This document shows, piece by piece, positions 15,277 through 22,924 of a stretch of 64,000 bases of DNA. The notes under the pieces are model-generated. The model saw nothing but the letters and a program-made list of their open reading frames with translations. It was not told where the DNA came from and searched no databases. The stretch covers positions 186,001-250,000 of the forward strand of contig NZ_CAKZGO010000003.1 of assembly GCF_936916975.1 (NCBI RefSeq), in the 5' to 3' direction. The position numbers were made by a program, and so were the translations under genes. Every line of letters starts with the position of its first letter. Position 1 is the first letter of the stretch. This stretch comes from an uncultured Dongia sp. (GTDB lineage: Bacteria > Pseudomonadota > Alphaproteobacteria > Dongiales > Dongiaceae).

Positions 15277-15738
15277 GCCGATCTCTCCCCCTGCTGCGGT
15301 CTGTTGCGAGCCATGACAGAACGACCCGGCCACGCGCATGCCGCGGCAGATGTCACCTCGTCGAAACCGCTGTTTCGAACCTCTTATAAAATCTCCCCAA
15401 CCACCGGCTGCTGCCGATGGTCCGTGATGATTCAGGTCTTATAAACGCGAGATCTTTTTGGCGGGCACGTGGCCCGGCTGGCTTGCCGCCCCTGAACATG
15501 CGGGCGGAACAGGATGGATTGCGTCCGCGGTCAAACGACCACTACAAGAGAGCGCAATCACATACGCCGCTTCTGCTGCGTCAATCCGACAACAGCCAAA
15601 TGCGGAGTGCCTAATTTTGTAGCACGATCCTGCCGATTCGGCTAGGCGCGCGCCAGAGGGGGCAAGGCCAAACGAAAGGCGGGCGATCCGATCTCAGCGA
15701 TCGGTCGCCCGCCCATAACAATTAAGTGGTTGTCGCGA
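15277..15738 (-). other. intergenic region between amt and gmaS
   Basis: 462 bases with no supported gene; short frames here have no family resemblance. It should hold the promoter of the amt transcript in 15277-15670. I found no convincing sigma70 or sigma54 site in the amt direction. The gmaS terminator lies at 15675-15713. Confidence 0.6.
15675..15713 (-). terminator. terminator after gmaS
   Basis: Long inverted repeat: arms 15678-15693 (GGCGGGCGATCCGATC) and 15699-15713 (GATCGGTCGCCCGCC), with one bulge and a 5-base loop. On the minus strand it is followed by TTTCGTTT. It lies 26 bases beyond the gmaS stop and ends the mgsABC-gmaS transcript. Confidence 0.85.
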
Positions 15739-17046
15739 TCAGCAATCGAGCGTGTTGTGACGCTCCCACTCCGTGAGGTGCTTGGTAAAGCTGTTCCACT
15801 CCTCGGTCTTCATCCGGATATAGGCGTTGATGAAGGAATCGCCGAACTGCTCGCGCACCACCTTGCTGGCATCGGTGAGACGCAGCGCATCGAGGAGGTT
15901 GAGCGGCAGCTTGCGGCCGCCCTTCACCGTATGCCCCTCGGTATACATGTTGATGTCGAGGCGCTTGCCGGGATCGCGCTTGTTGTCGATACCGTCGAGG
16001 CCGGACGCAACAATGCCCGCCTGCAGCAGATAAGGATTGGTCGAACCGTCGGCGAGGCGCAGCTCGAACCGGCCTTCATCGGGCACGCGGATCATGTGGG
16101 TGCGATTGTTGCCGGTCCAGGTGATCGTGTTGGGCGCCCAGGTGGCGCCCGACACGGTGCGCGGCGCGTTGATGCGCTTATAGGAATTGACCGTCGGGTT
16201 GAAGAAGGAGCACAGCGCATCGGCATTGTGCTGGATGCCGCCCAGCACCTGATAGGCCAGCTTGGACAAGCCCAACTCGCCCTTGGGATCGCTGAACAGG
16301 TTCTTCTTGCCCGATGCATCCCAGAAGGAGATATGGGCGTGGGCGCCGTTGCCGGTCAGATTGCTGAAGGGCTTGGGCATGAAAGTCGCCCGCAGGCCGT
16401 GCTTCTCGGCGATCGACTTCGCCATATATTTGAAGAACACATGGCGGTCGGCGGTCTTCAGCACGTCGTCATACTCCCAGTTCATCTCGAACTGGCCGTT
16501 GGCGTCTTCATGATCGTTCTGATAGGGCTTCCAGCCCAGGGTCAGCATCGCATCGCAGATCTCGGTGATGACGTCATAGCGGCGCATCAAAGCGAGCTGG
16601 TCATAGCACGGCTTGTCGGCGGTATCGGCGGTGTCGGCGATCTCCTTGCCGTCCGGGGTGATCAGGAAGAATTCGCATTCGACGCCGGCCTTGGCGCGCA
16701 GGCCTTTCTTCGCGGCCTCGGCAACCTTCCGCTTCAGGAGATTGCGTGGCGAGTCCGCGACCGGCTTGCCATCCATCCACAGATCGGAGGCCAGCCAGGC
16801 CACTTCCGGCTTCCACGGCAGCTGGATCAGGCTTTCGGGATCGGGCTTGGCAAAGAGATCCGGATGCGCCGGCGTCATATCGAGCCAGGTTGCAAAGCCG
16901 GCGAAACCGGCGCCGTTCTTCTGCATCTCGGCGATCGCCTGGGCGGGCACCAGTTTGGCGCGCAGCGCGCCGAAGAGATCGGTATAGGAAATCAAGAAAT
17001 ACTTGATTTTGCGGTCCTTCGCGACCTTGGCGAGGTCGGTTGCCAT
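15739..17046 (-). CDS. gmaS: gamma-glutamylmethylamide synthetase (glutamine synthetase family)
   Basis: ATP-dependent ligase of the glutamine synthetase fold, 435 aa. It would join methylamine to glutamate, the entry step of the N-methylglutamate pathway. GS active-site blocks visible: 'GVECEFFLITPDG' , 'QNDHEDANGQFEMNWEYDD', 'NGAHAHISFWD' and 'RIPDEGRFELRLADGSTNPYL'-like C-terminal block. It lacks the adenylylation-site region of GlnA and is shorter than GSI. Directly downstream of mgsABC, which is the classic gmaS context; a GlnT-type glutamine synthetase is the main alternative. 78 bases follow mgsC, so a single operon is likely. Confidence 0.88.
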   Translation of the reverse strand: MATDLAKVAKDRKIKYFLISYTDLFGALRAKLVPAQAIAEMQKNGAGFAGFATWLDMTPAHPDLFAKPDPESLIQLPWKPEVAWLASDLWMDGKPVADSPRNLLKRKVAEAAKKGLRAKAGVECEFFLITPDGKEIADTADTADKPCYDQLALMRRYDVITEICDAMLTLGWKPYQNDHEDANGQFEMNWEYDDVLKTADRHVFFKYMAKSIAEKHGLRATFMPKPFSNLTGNGAHAHISFWDASGKKNLFSDPKGELGLSKLAYQVLGGIQHNADALCSFFNPTVNSYKRINAPRTVSGATWAPNTITWTGNNRTHMIRVPDEGRFELRLADGSTNPYLLQAGIVASGLDGIDNKRDPGKRLDINMYTEGHTVKGGRKLPLNLLDALRLTDASKVVREQFGDSFINAYIRMKTEEWNSFTKHLTEWERHNTLDC

Positions 17047-17124
17047 GCTTAGTTCCCCTCTGTTGAAAGCCTCAAACTACCTGTTGTCGTTTTTCATTCC
17101 GCCGCGCGATGTAATCCCGCGCGT

Positions 17125-18456
17125 TCAATACTTGCCCTGGCCCGGAATCCAGTTGGTGCCGGCGAGCGGCACGCCCGCCATAGCCGCGGATTCCACGGTG
17201 AGCGCCACCAGATCGTCGGGTTCGAGATTGTGCACATGGCTCTTGCCGCAGGCGCGCGCGATGATCTGCGTTTCCATGGTGAGCACCGCGAGATAATTGG
17301 CGAGACGATGACCAGCCTTCACCGGGTCGAGGCGTGCCGCCAAGGCCGGGTCCTGCGTGGTGATGCCGGCCGGATCGCGGCCCTCATGCCAATCGTCATA
17401 GGCGCCGGCCGTGGTGCCGAGCTTCTGATATTCGGCTTCGAGTTTGGGGTCGTTGTCACCCAGCGCGATGAGCGCTGCCGTGCCGATGGCAACCGCATCG
17501 GCGCCCAGCGCCAAACACTTCGCCACATCGGCACCGTTGCGGATGCCGCCCGACACGATCAACTGCACCTTGCGGTGCATGTCGAGATCCTGGAGCGCCT
17601 GCACCGCGGGGCGGATGGCGGCCAGGATCGGGAGCCCCACATGTTCGATGAAGACTTCCTGCGTCGCCGCCGTGCCACCCTGCATGCCGTCCAGCACGAC
17701 CACATCGGCGCCGGACTTCACCGCGAGCGCCGTGTCGTAATAGGGCCGCGTGGCGCCGACCTTCACATAGATCGGCTTTTCCCAATTGGTGATCTCGCGC
17801 AGTTCCGTGATCTTGATGGCAAGATCGTCGGGGCCGGTCCAGTCCGGATGCCGGCAGGCGGAGCGCTGGTCGATGCCGATCGGCAGATTGCGCATCTTCG
17901 CCACGCGTTCGGTGATCTTCTGCCCCAGCAGCATGCCGCCACCACCTGGCTTGGCACCCTGGCCGATCACCACTTCGATCGCATCCGCCTTGCGGAGATC
18001 GTCGGGGTTCATGCCGTAGCGCGAGGGCAGCAGCTGATAGACCAGCATGTTGGAATGACCGCGCTCTTCCGGGGTCATGCCACCGTCACCGGTCGTTGTG
18101 CTGGTGCCCATGGCGGAGGCGCCACGGCCCAGCGCTTCCTTGGCGTTGCCGGACAGCGCGCCGAAGCTCATGCCGGCAATGGTCACCGGTATCTTGAGTT
18201 CGATCGGCTTCTTCGCAAAGCGCGTGCCGAGGGTGACGTTGGTGCCGCACTTCTCGCGATACCCTTCCAGCGGATAGCGCGAGATCGAGGCGCCCAGGAA
18301 CAGCAGATCGTCAAAATGCGGCACCTTGCGCTTGGCGCCGCCACCACGGATGTCATAGATGCCGGTCGCGGCCGCGCGCTGGATCTGGGCGATCGCATCC
18401 TGGTCGAAAGTCGACGAAAAACGCGGCGGCGTATGGAAGGGACTATGGTCGCTCAT
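17125..18456 (-). CDS. mgsC: N-methylglutamate synthase subunit C (FMN-binding GltS-like, GlxD-like)
   Basis: 443-aa stand-alone homologue of the FMN-binding domain of glutamate synthase. It shows 'VTIAGMSFGALSGNAKEALGRGA', 'TTTGDGGMTPEE', 'IGQGAKPGGGGMLLGQKI', 'VLDGMQGGTAATQEVF' and the phosphate-binding 'IVSGGIRNGADVAKCLALGADAVAIGTAALIAL'. The cysteine cluster that binds 3Fe-4S in true GltB is absent after this block. With MgsA and MgsB it would convert glutamylmethylamide (or methylamine) plus glutamate or 2-oxoglutarate to N-methylglutamate. Order mgsA-B-C-gmaS matches known clusters. Confidence 0.88.
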   Translation of the reverse strand: MSDHSPFHTPPRFSSTFDQDAIAQIQRAAATGIYDIRGGGAKRKVPHFDDLLFLGASISRYPLEGYREKCGTNVTLGTRFAKKPIELKIPVTIAGMSFGALSGNAKEALGRGASAMGTSTTTGDGGMTPEERGHSNMLVYQLLPSRYGMNPDDLRKADAIEVVIGQGAKPGGGGMLLGQKITERVAKMRNLPIGIDQRSACRHPDWTGPDDLAIKITELREITNWEKPIYVKVGATRPYYDTALAVKSGADVVVLDGMQGGTAATQEVFIEHVGLPILAAIRPAVQALQDLDMHRKVQLIVSGGIRNGADVAKCLALGADAVAIGTAALIALGDNDPKLEAEYQKLGTTAGAYDDWHEGRDPAGITTQDPALAARLDPVKAGHRLANYLAVLTMETQIIARACGKSHVHNLEPDDLVALTVESAAMAGVPLAGTNWIPGQGKY

Positions 18457-18471
18457 TGGAATTCATTCCCC

Positions 18472-19155
18472 TCAATACGCATCGACATTGTCGACGTGGA
18501 AATTGTAAAGGCTCCGCTTGGAACCATACCGCTTGAACTTTTTCGGGTCCGCCTCGATGCCGGCCTTTTTCAACAGGCGCCCGAGCTTTTCGACATGATG
18601 CGGCGTCATCTTCTTCTCGATGCAATCGGACCCCAGGCTCTCGACCTTGCCCTGCACATATAGTCGGGCCTCGTAGATCGAATCGCCCAGGCTACCGCCG
18701 GCATCGCCGCAGACGACGAGCGCGCCGCTCTGGGCCATGAAGGCGCTCATGGCGCCGACCGAGCCTTTGACGACGATGTCGATGCCCTTCATGGAAATGC
18801 CGCAGCGTGTCCCGGCATCGCCCTCGATCACCAACAACCCGCCCTGCCCCGTGGCGCCGGCCGCAGCACTCGCCGTGCCTTTGACGCGGACTTCACCGGA
18901 CATCATGTTTTCGGCAACGCCGACGCCGCATTGGCCATGAATGACGACGGTCGCCTTCTGGTTCATGCCGGCGCAGTAGTAGCCGATATGTCCTTCGACA
19001 TGGACTTCGATCGGCTGCGTGAGGCCGACCGCGCAAGCATGTTCGCCATGAAGATTGGTGAGGTGCCAGACCTTTTCATTGGTGTCCGCGGGCAAGCTTT
19101 GGAGCTTCTGGTTGACCTCGCGCAGCGTGGTCTTGGTGAGATCGAAGGAATTCAT
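18472..19155 (-). CDS. mgsB: N-methylglutamate synthase subunit B (GXGXG domain, GlxC-like)
   Basis: 227 aa from ATG 19155, one base after the mgsA stop; the in-frame extension to 19326 overlaps mgsA and is rejected. It is a right-handed beta-helix (GXGXG) protein like the C-terminal domain of glutamate synthase: repeated 'GHIGYYCAGMNQKATVVIHGQCG', 'SGEVRVKGTASAAAGATGQGG', 'GALVVCGDAGGSLGDSIYEARLYVQG'. Structural subunit of the synthase, between the amidotransferase and FMN subunits. Confidence 0.88.
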   Translation of the reverse strand: MNSFDLTKTTLREVNQKLQSLPADTNEKVWHLTNLHGEHACAVGLTQPIEVHVEGHIGYYCAGMNQKATVVIHGQCGVGVAENMMSGEVRVKGTASAAAGATGQGGLLVIEGDAGTRCGISMKGIDIVVKGSVGAMSAFMAQSGALVVCGDAGGSLGDSIYEARLYVQGKVESLGSDCIEKKMTPHHVEKLGRLLKKAGIEADPKKFKRYGSKRSLYNFHVDNVDAY

Positions 19156-19156
19156 A

Positions 19157-20056
19157 TCAGTGGAGGCTCCAGCTATAGACGGTCGCCGGTGCCGGCTCCC
19201 AGATCTTGGCTTTTTCAATATTTGGGAGATAGGCAAGGCTGCGGAACTCAGATGCCATCGCCACCCAATCGTCATTCTCCGCCAGCACCGCCGGCTTGCA
19301 GGCGACACCATCGCGTAAGACAGCAAAACCGTCCTTGGTGCTCATGGTGAAGGTAAAGAAACCGTCGAGATCGGTGAGCCCGGCCTCCAAGGCTTCCTTC
19401 AGTGTGGCGCCCTCCGACAGGCGATAGGCGAAATAGCGTGCCGCCACTTCCGAATCATTGTCGGTGTCGAATTCCTGGCCCTGCTTCTTCAGCCAGCGGC
19501 GCAGATTGTTGTGGTTGGAGAGCGAGCCGTTATGAACCAGGCACATGTCCGGCGCCGCGGTGAAGGGGTGCGAATGTTCGGTGGTCACGGCGCTCTCTGT
19601 GGCCATCCTGGTGTGGCCGATAGCGTGGCTGCCCTGCATCTGCGCCAGGCCGTATTTCTTGGCGACGTCCTTGGGCAGGCCCATATCCTTATAGACTTCC
19701 ATCAGCTTGCCATAGCCCATGATGCGGACATCTGATCGGTTGGCCTTCAGCCAGGCAATGACATCGGCCTCGGTCGCCTCGGCGCTCACCAGCACATGGT
19801 TGCCGCGCGGCTCCAGATCGACCTCGATATTGAGGGCGGCACCCAGATCGCCGGCGAGCTTGCGCCAGGGATAGGCGGTGTCGGCGTTGAACAAGGTGAG
19901 CTTGCTGCGCTTGCCCGTTACCGGGCTGTGATAGACGGCGATCCCGGCGCTGTCGGGACCGCGATCGGTCATGCCGATCAGCATGGTTTCAAGATGCTTG
20001 CCAAGCACCGGCTCCAGCGCCGGATTCTTCAGAAAAAGGCCAACGATACCGCACAT
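19157..20056 (-). CDS. mgsA: N-methylglutamate synthase subunit A (class II amidotransferase, GlxB-like)
   Basis: 299-aa Ntn-type glutamine amidotransferase domain. The mature nucleophile is Cys2 (MCGIVGLF). Also seen: 'GMTDRGPDSAGIAVYH', 'AIGHTRMATESAVTTEHSHPF' and 'LVHNGSLSNHNNLRRWL', as in GltS and GlmS amidotransferase domains. In this pathway it would hydrolyse the amide bond of glutamylmethylamide and pass methylamine to MgsBC. First gene of the mgsABC-gmaS operon, with a GGGAGG ribosome site and a good promoter candidate upstream. Confidence 0.9.
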   Translation of the reverse strand: MCGIVGLFLKNPALEPVLGKHLETMLIGMTDRGPDSAGIAVYHSPVTGKRSKLTLFNADTAYPWRKLAGDLGAALNIEVDLEPRGNHVLVSAEATEADVIAWLKANRSDVRIMGYGKLMEVYKDMGLPKDVAKKYGLAQMQGSHAIGHTRMATESAVTTEHSHPFTAAPDMCLVHNGSLSNHNNLRRWLKKQGQEFDTDNDSEVAARYFAYRLSEGATLKEALEAGLTDLDGFFTFTMSTKDGFAVLRDGVACKPAVLAENDDWVAMASEFRSLAYLPNIEKAKIWEPAPATVYSWSLH

Positions 20057-20096
20057 GGCGCGTACCTCCCTTGGGGAACGGAACAGTCCTGACCCA

Positions 20097-20152
20097 AAGA
20101 TAGCCTGACCCGCCCCCCTGTCAAGGATAATGAAACTTTTTTTACTGACAGG
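20097..20152 (-). promoter_or_regulatory. promoter and inverted repeat upstream of mgsA
   Basis: On the minus strand TTGACA (20124-20119) is followed after 16 bases by TATCTT (20102-20097), about 40 bases before the mgsA ATG. This is a good sigma70-like promoter. The -35 box overlaps one arm of a perfect 7-bp inverted repeat, CCTGTCA (20117-20123) and TGACAGG (20146-20152), a plausible regulator site. The XRE-cupin gene next door is the obvious candidate; that link is inference. Confidence 0.6.
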
Positions 20153-20198
20153 AAACTCTATTCATGGGGATACTTCCCAGGTCGCCGCCGTTCCTAGT

Positions 20199-20277
20199 CG
20201 TCATGCCCGGACTTGATCCGGGCATCCACACTTTCAACTGCCGCAGTGGATCCCCGGGTCAAGCCCGGGGATGACGG
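20199..20277. repeat. REP-like doublet of inverted palindromes
   Basis: Two palindromic units face each other: 20199-20228 (CGTCATGCCCGG ... CCGGGCATCC) and 20247-20277 (GGATCCCCGGG ... CCCGGGGATGACGG), separated by about 18 bases. The first resembles the unit at 1899-1929. The arrangement is like bacterial interspersed mosaic (BIME) pairs. It sits between the XRE-cupin stop and the mgsA promoter. Confidence 0.75.
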
Positions 20278-20291
20278 AAGAGAGAGCCGGA

Positions 20292-21083
20292 TCAATCATT
20301 ATCCCGGGCATAGGTGATGATCGACAAAAACCGGATCGGCAGCTTGATCAGCTGCTCCGGCCCATGCGGCACGTCCGAATCGAAATAGAGGCTGTCGCCG
20401 GGATGCATGTGATAGAGCTTGTCGCCGTGCCGGTAGCCGACTTCGCCCTGTAAAATATAGAGAAACTCGACCCCATCATGCTGAAAGATGGGAAACACGT
20501 CGGAATTCTCGGTGAGCGTCACCAGATAGGGCTCGACCGCAAGGCCGCGACTGAAGCCATGCCCCAGCAGTTGGTACTGGTGCCCGGCGCGCGTGCCGCG
20601 ACGCTCGATCGGCAGCCCCTGTCCCGCCGAGACGAAGGTCGCCGACCGTTCCTCCTCGAAGCCCCGGAAAAAGGAGGTGACCGGCACCTGCAATGCCTTC
20701 GACAATTCGTGGAGTGTCGCCAGCGACGGCGATGTCTGGCCGTTCTCGATCTTGGAGAGCATGCCCGCCGACATGCCGGAGGCTTGCGACAATTGCGCCA
20801 CGGTCATGCTGAGCTGATGGCGGAAATTGCGCACCTCGCGGCCGATGGCGGCTTCCAGCGAACGGCCCTTGCCGGAGACGTGGTGCGGGTCCTGTTGCAG
20901 TGCCGCCGCTTGTTTCGCCTGCTTCGCCGTGAGCTTGGCGGGCGCGCCGGAGATCGAGCTCGTGGATTTGCCCTTGCCAGTCCCCGATTGGTTCGCCCCC
21001 GATTGTTTCGCGGGAACTGGTTTGGCGGGCTTGTTGCCCTTTTTGCTGCCGTTTTCGCGGTTGCTGATGCGCTCACGCGCCAT
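20292..21083 (-). CDS. XRE family regulator with cupin domain
   Basis: 263-aa transcription factor. The first 75 residues are basic, Ala/Ser/Lys-rich and probably disordered. A helix-turn-helix lies at about 83-137 ('MTVAQLSQASGMSAGMLSKIENGQTSPSLATLHELSKAL'). The C-terminal cupin, about 190-255, has 'HDGVEFLYILQGEVGYRHGDKLYHMHPGDSLYFDSDVPHGP'. This architecture (PuuR type) often senses amines or amino acids through the cupin. Lying between mgsABC and mgdABCD on the same strand, it is the best candidate for a methylamine or N-methylglutamate responsive regulator. Confidence 0.88.
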   Translation of the reverse strand: MARERISNRENGSKKGNKPAKPVPAKQSGANQSGTGKGKSTSSISGAPAKLTAKQAKQAAALQQDPHHVSGKGRSLEAAIGREVRNFRHQLSMTVAQLSQASGMSAGMLSKIENGQTSPSLATLHELSKALQVPVTSFFRGFEEERSATFVSAGQGLPIERRGTRAGHQYQLLGHGFSRGLAVEPYLVTLTENSDVFPIFQHDGVEFLYILQGEVGYRHGDKLYHMHPGDSLYFDSDVPHGPEQLIKLPIRFLSIITYARDND

Positions 21084-21199
21084 GGCTCTTCCTGCCGAAT
21101 ATTGTCCCTAGGCCGACTGGGTCGGTCGATGGCGGAGCATAGCGGCAGAATCCCACCACGTCATGCCCTCCAAAAGTCCTGACCGCAGGCTGCCAATCT

Positions 21200-22192
21200 T
21201 CAAGCAGCCTGCCTGTCCTCGCGCGGGCTGACGCTGAACTGCCGGCGATAGGCCTTGGCGAAATGGGAGAGGGAGACGAAGCCACAGGCGATGGCGATCT
21301 CCGCCACCGAGAGTTCGGTCTGGCGCAGCATGCGCCGCGCCCGCTGCAGCCGGAGCTGGGCATGGAATTTGGCCGGTGTGCAGCCCAGATAGCGTTTCGA
21401 CAGGCGCTCCAGCTGGCGTTGGCTGACGCCCAGTTCATGGGCGAGCTTGGCCGGCGAGACCGGCTCCTCGACGGTCGCTTCCATCCGCTGGACTGCGCGC
21501 TGCACGATGGTGTTGCGCACCGCCGCCCCCAGCAGCACCTGGCGCTGGCCTTCCGTCGCCCCGCGGATGCCGCCATGCAGGAACTGATCGGCGATCTGAC
21601 GGGCAAGCTCGCGGCCGTGATGGCATTGGATGAGTTCCAGCATCATGTCGAGTGCGGCCGTGGCCCCGGCGCAGGTCAGGATGCGGCCATCGACCACGAA
21701 GAGATCGTTGAGCACTTCAACATCGGGAAAGGCCTCTCGGAAGGAATCGGCATAGTCCCAATGCACCGTGCAGCGCCGTCCGGTGAGAAGGCCGGCCCGC
21801 GCCAGCACGAAACTCCCCGTACTGACCGATGCCAAGGCAAGGCCGGCACGGTGCAGGCGGCGCATCGCGGCCTCGACCGGCATGAAGCGCTTGGTTTCGG
21901 CGTGGCTGGCGGCGCAGACGATCGCCATGTCGAAATCGCCGGCATCGAGCTCGCTCACCGGGCGGGACGCCACCTCGATCCCGCTATTCGATTCGACGCC
22001 GCCGGCGGTGGTGCCGAACAACTCCCATTGATAGAGCTTGCGCCCCGACATGCGGTTCGCGCCACGCGCCGGTTCGATCACCGAGGCAAACGACATCAGT
22101 GCAAAGCCGGGGACGAGGATGATCGCCAACCGGAAGGGTGCGGCCCCGATGGTGCGGGCCGCCGCGAAATCCGCGATTTCCCGCTGGTTCAT
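21200..22192 (-). CDS. GlxA-like AraC family regulator with amidotransferase-like domain
   Basis: 330 aa from ATG 22192, which overlaps the mgdD stop (ATGA), so it is translationally coupled to the pathway operon. Residues about 15-190 form a DJ-1/GATase1-like domain ('FRLAIILVPGFALMSFASVIEPARGAN', 'LASVSTGSFVLARAGLL'), where the usual nucleophile Cys position reads Thr/Gly, so it probably only binds a ligand. The last 100 residues are the AraC HTH ('LAHELGVSQRQLERLSKRYLGCTPAKFH', 'IAIACGFVSLSHFAKAYRRQF'). GlxA and the glycine betaine regulator GbdR share this architecture. Likely activator of the methylamine or related N-methyl genes. Confidence 0.88.
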   Translation of the reverse strand: MNQREIADFAAARTIGAAPFRLAIILVPGFALMSFASVIEPARGANRMSGRKLYQWELFGTTAGGVESNSGIEVASRPVSELDAGDFDMAIVCAASHAETKRFMPVEAAMRRLHRAGLALASVSTGSFVLARAGLLTGRRCTVHWDYADSFREAFPDVEVLNDLFVVDGRILTCAGATAALDMMLELIQCHHGRELARQIADQFLHGGIRGATEGQRQVLLGAAVRNTIVQRAVQRMEATVEEPVSPAKLAHELGVSQRQLERLSKRYLGCTPAKFHAQLRLQRARRMLRQTELSVAEIAIACGFVSLSHFAKAYRRQFSVSPREDRQAA

Positions 22193-22923
22193 TGCTCCAG
22201 GTCTTGCAGGGCCTGGAGGCCGACCGGCTTGATGTCGAATTCCTTGCCGGCATCCATCAGGCAGGACCACAGATATTCGGCCGAGGCCACGTCGGCCAAT
22301 ACATGATAGGCGGCATGAGCGCGGCCGTCCTTCGCCTTCCGGTCAGCGCGGATGATGATGGCGCTCATCTTCGCCAGCGACGTCTGCGCGATGGCACCTT
22401 CCGCAAAGCGGTCGCGCCGCAGATCGACACCGCACATCTTGGAAAACATCTCCGGAGCAAATTCACCTGCCAGCATGAACCAGCCATGGCTGTCCTGGCG
22501 CGGCAGCGGATAGCCCTGTTGCGGGCGCGGTGCTGCTTCCGCCCATGTCCAGGCGGCATTCAAGCGGCTCATCAAGGCGCCCGACCCCACCAGGCTATCC
22601 ATCAGAAAGATTTCCGTGGGAGCCAACCGAGCGGCAAGTTCACCGCCCGCCTGCGCATAGGCCTTGTTGCTGTCCGGACCGATATTGAGGCCCTGCGCCG
22701 TCAGCCATTCCGCCGTGCCACGGCCCTTGAAACCGCAATGCGGCATGACCGAGAGGTCGGCCAAGGCCAGCCTGCGCGCGGAGGCGAGTTCCACCTCGCG
22801 CGCGGCGCCGAAACTAAGCGGAACCGCGCCGCCATTGATCTCGCCGAACTGTGCGCCCAGCCGGACGAGTTCGCGGTAGATGAAGCTGCGGCGCTTCAGG
22901 CTGGCAGGATTGATACTGTTCAT
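22189..22923 (-). CDS. mgdD: N-methylglutamate dehydrogenase subunit D (sarcosine oxidase gamma-like)
   Basis: 244 aa, SoxG-like. It has 'LSVMPHCGFKGRGTAEWLTAQGL' and 'HGWFMLAGEFAPEMFSKMCGVDLRRD', typical of the small GcvT-related gamma subunit that packs against the alpha subunit. One base separates it from mgdC, and it overlaps the GlxA-like regulator. Gene order beta-delta-alpha-gamma matches mgdABCD. A heterotetrameric sarcosine oxidase is the alternative, but the adjacent mgs and gmaS genes favour N-methylglutamate. Confidence 0.87.
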   Translation of the reverse strand: MNSINPASLKRRSFIYRELVRLGAQFGEINGGAVPLSFGAAREVELASARRLALADLSVMPHCGFKGRGTAEWLTAQGLNIGPDSNKAYAQAGGELAARLAPTEIFLMDSLVGSGALMSRLNAAWTWAEAAPRPQQGYPLPRQDSHGWFMLAGEFAPEMFSKMCGVDLRRDRFAEGAIAQTSLAKMSAIIIRADRKAKDGRAHAAYHVLADVASAEYLWSCLMDAGKEFDIKPVGLQALQDLEQ

Positions 22924-22924
22924 C

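Noticed and set aside
15470-15486. Sigma54-like TGGCCC...TTGC
   Set aside because: The GG and GC elements are two bases too far apart and the site points away from amt.
17125-20056. Reading mgsABC as a split glutamate synthase
   Set aside because: The three stand-alone domains in this order beside gmaS and mgdABCD, and the lack of a 3Fe-4S cysteine set and of a small subunit, fit N-methylglutamate synthase better.
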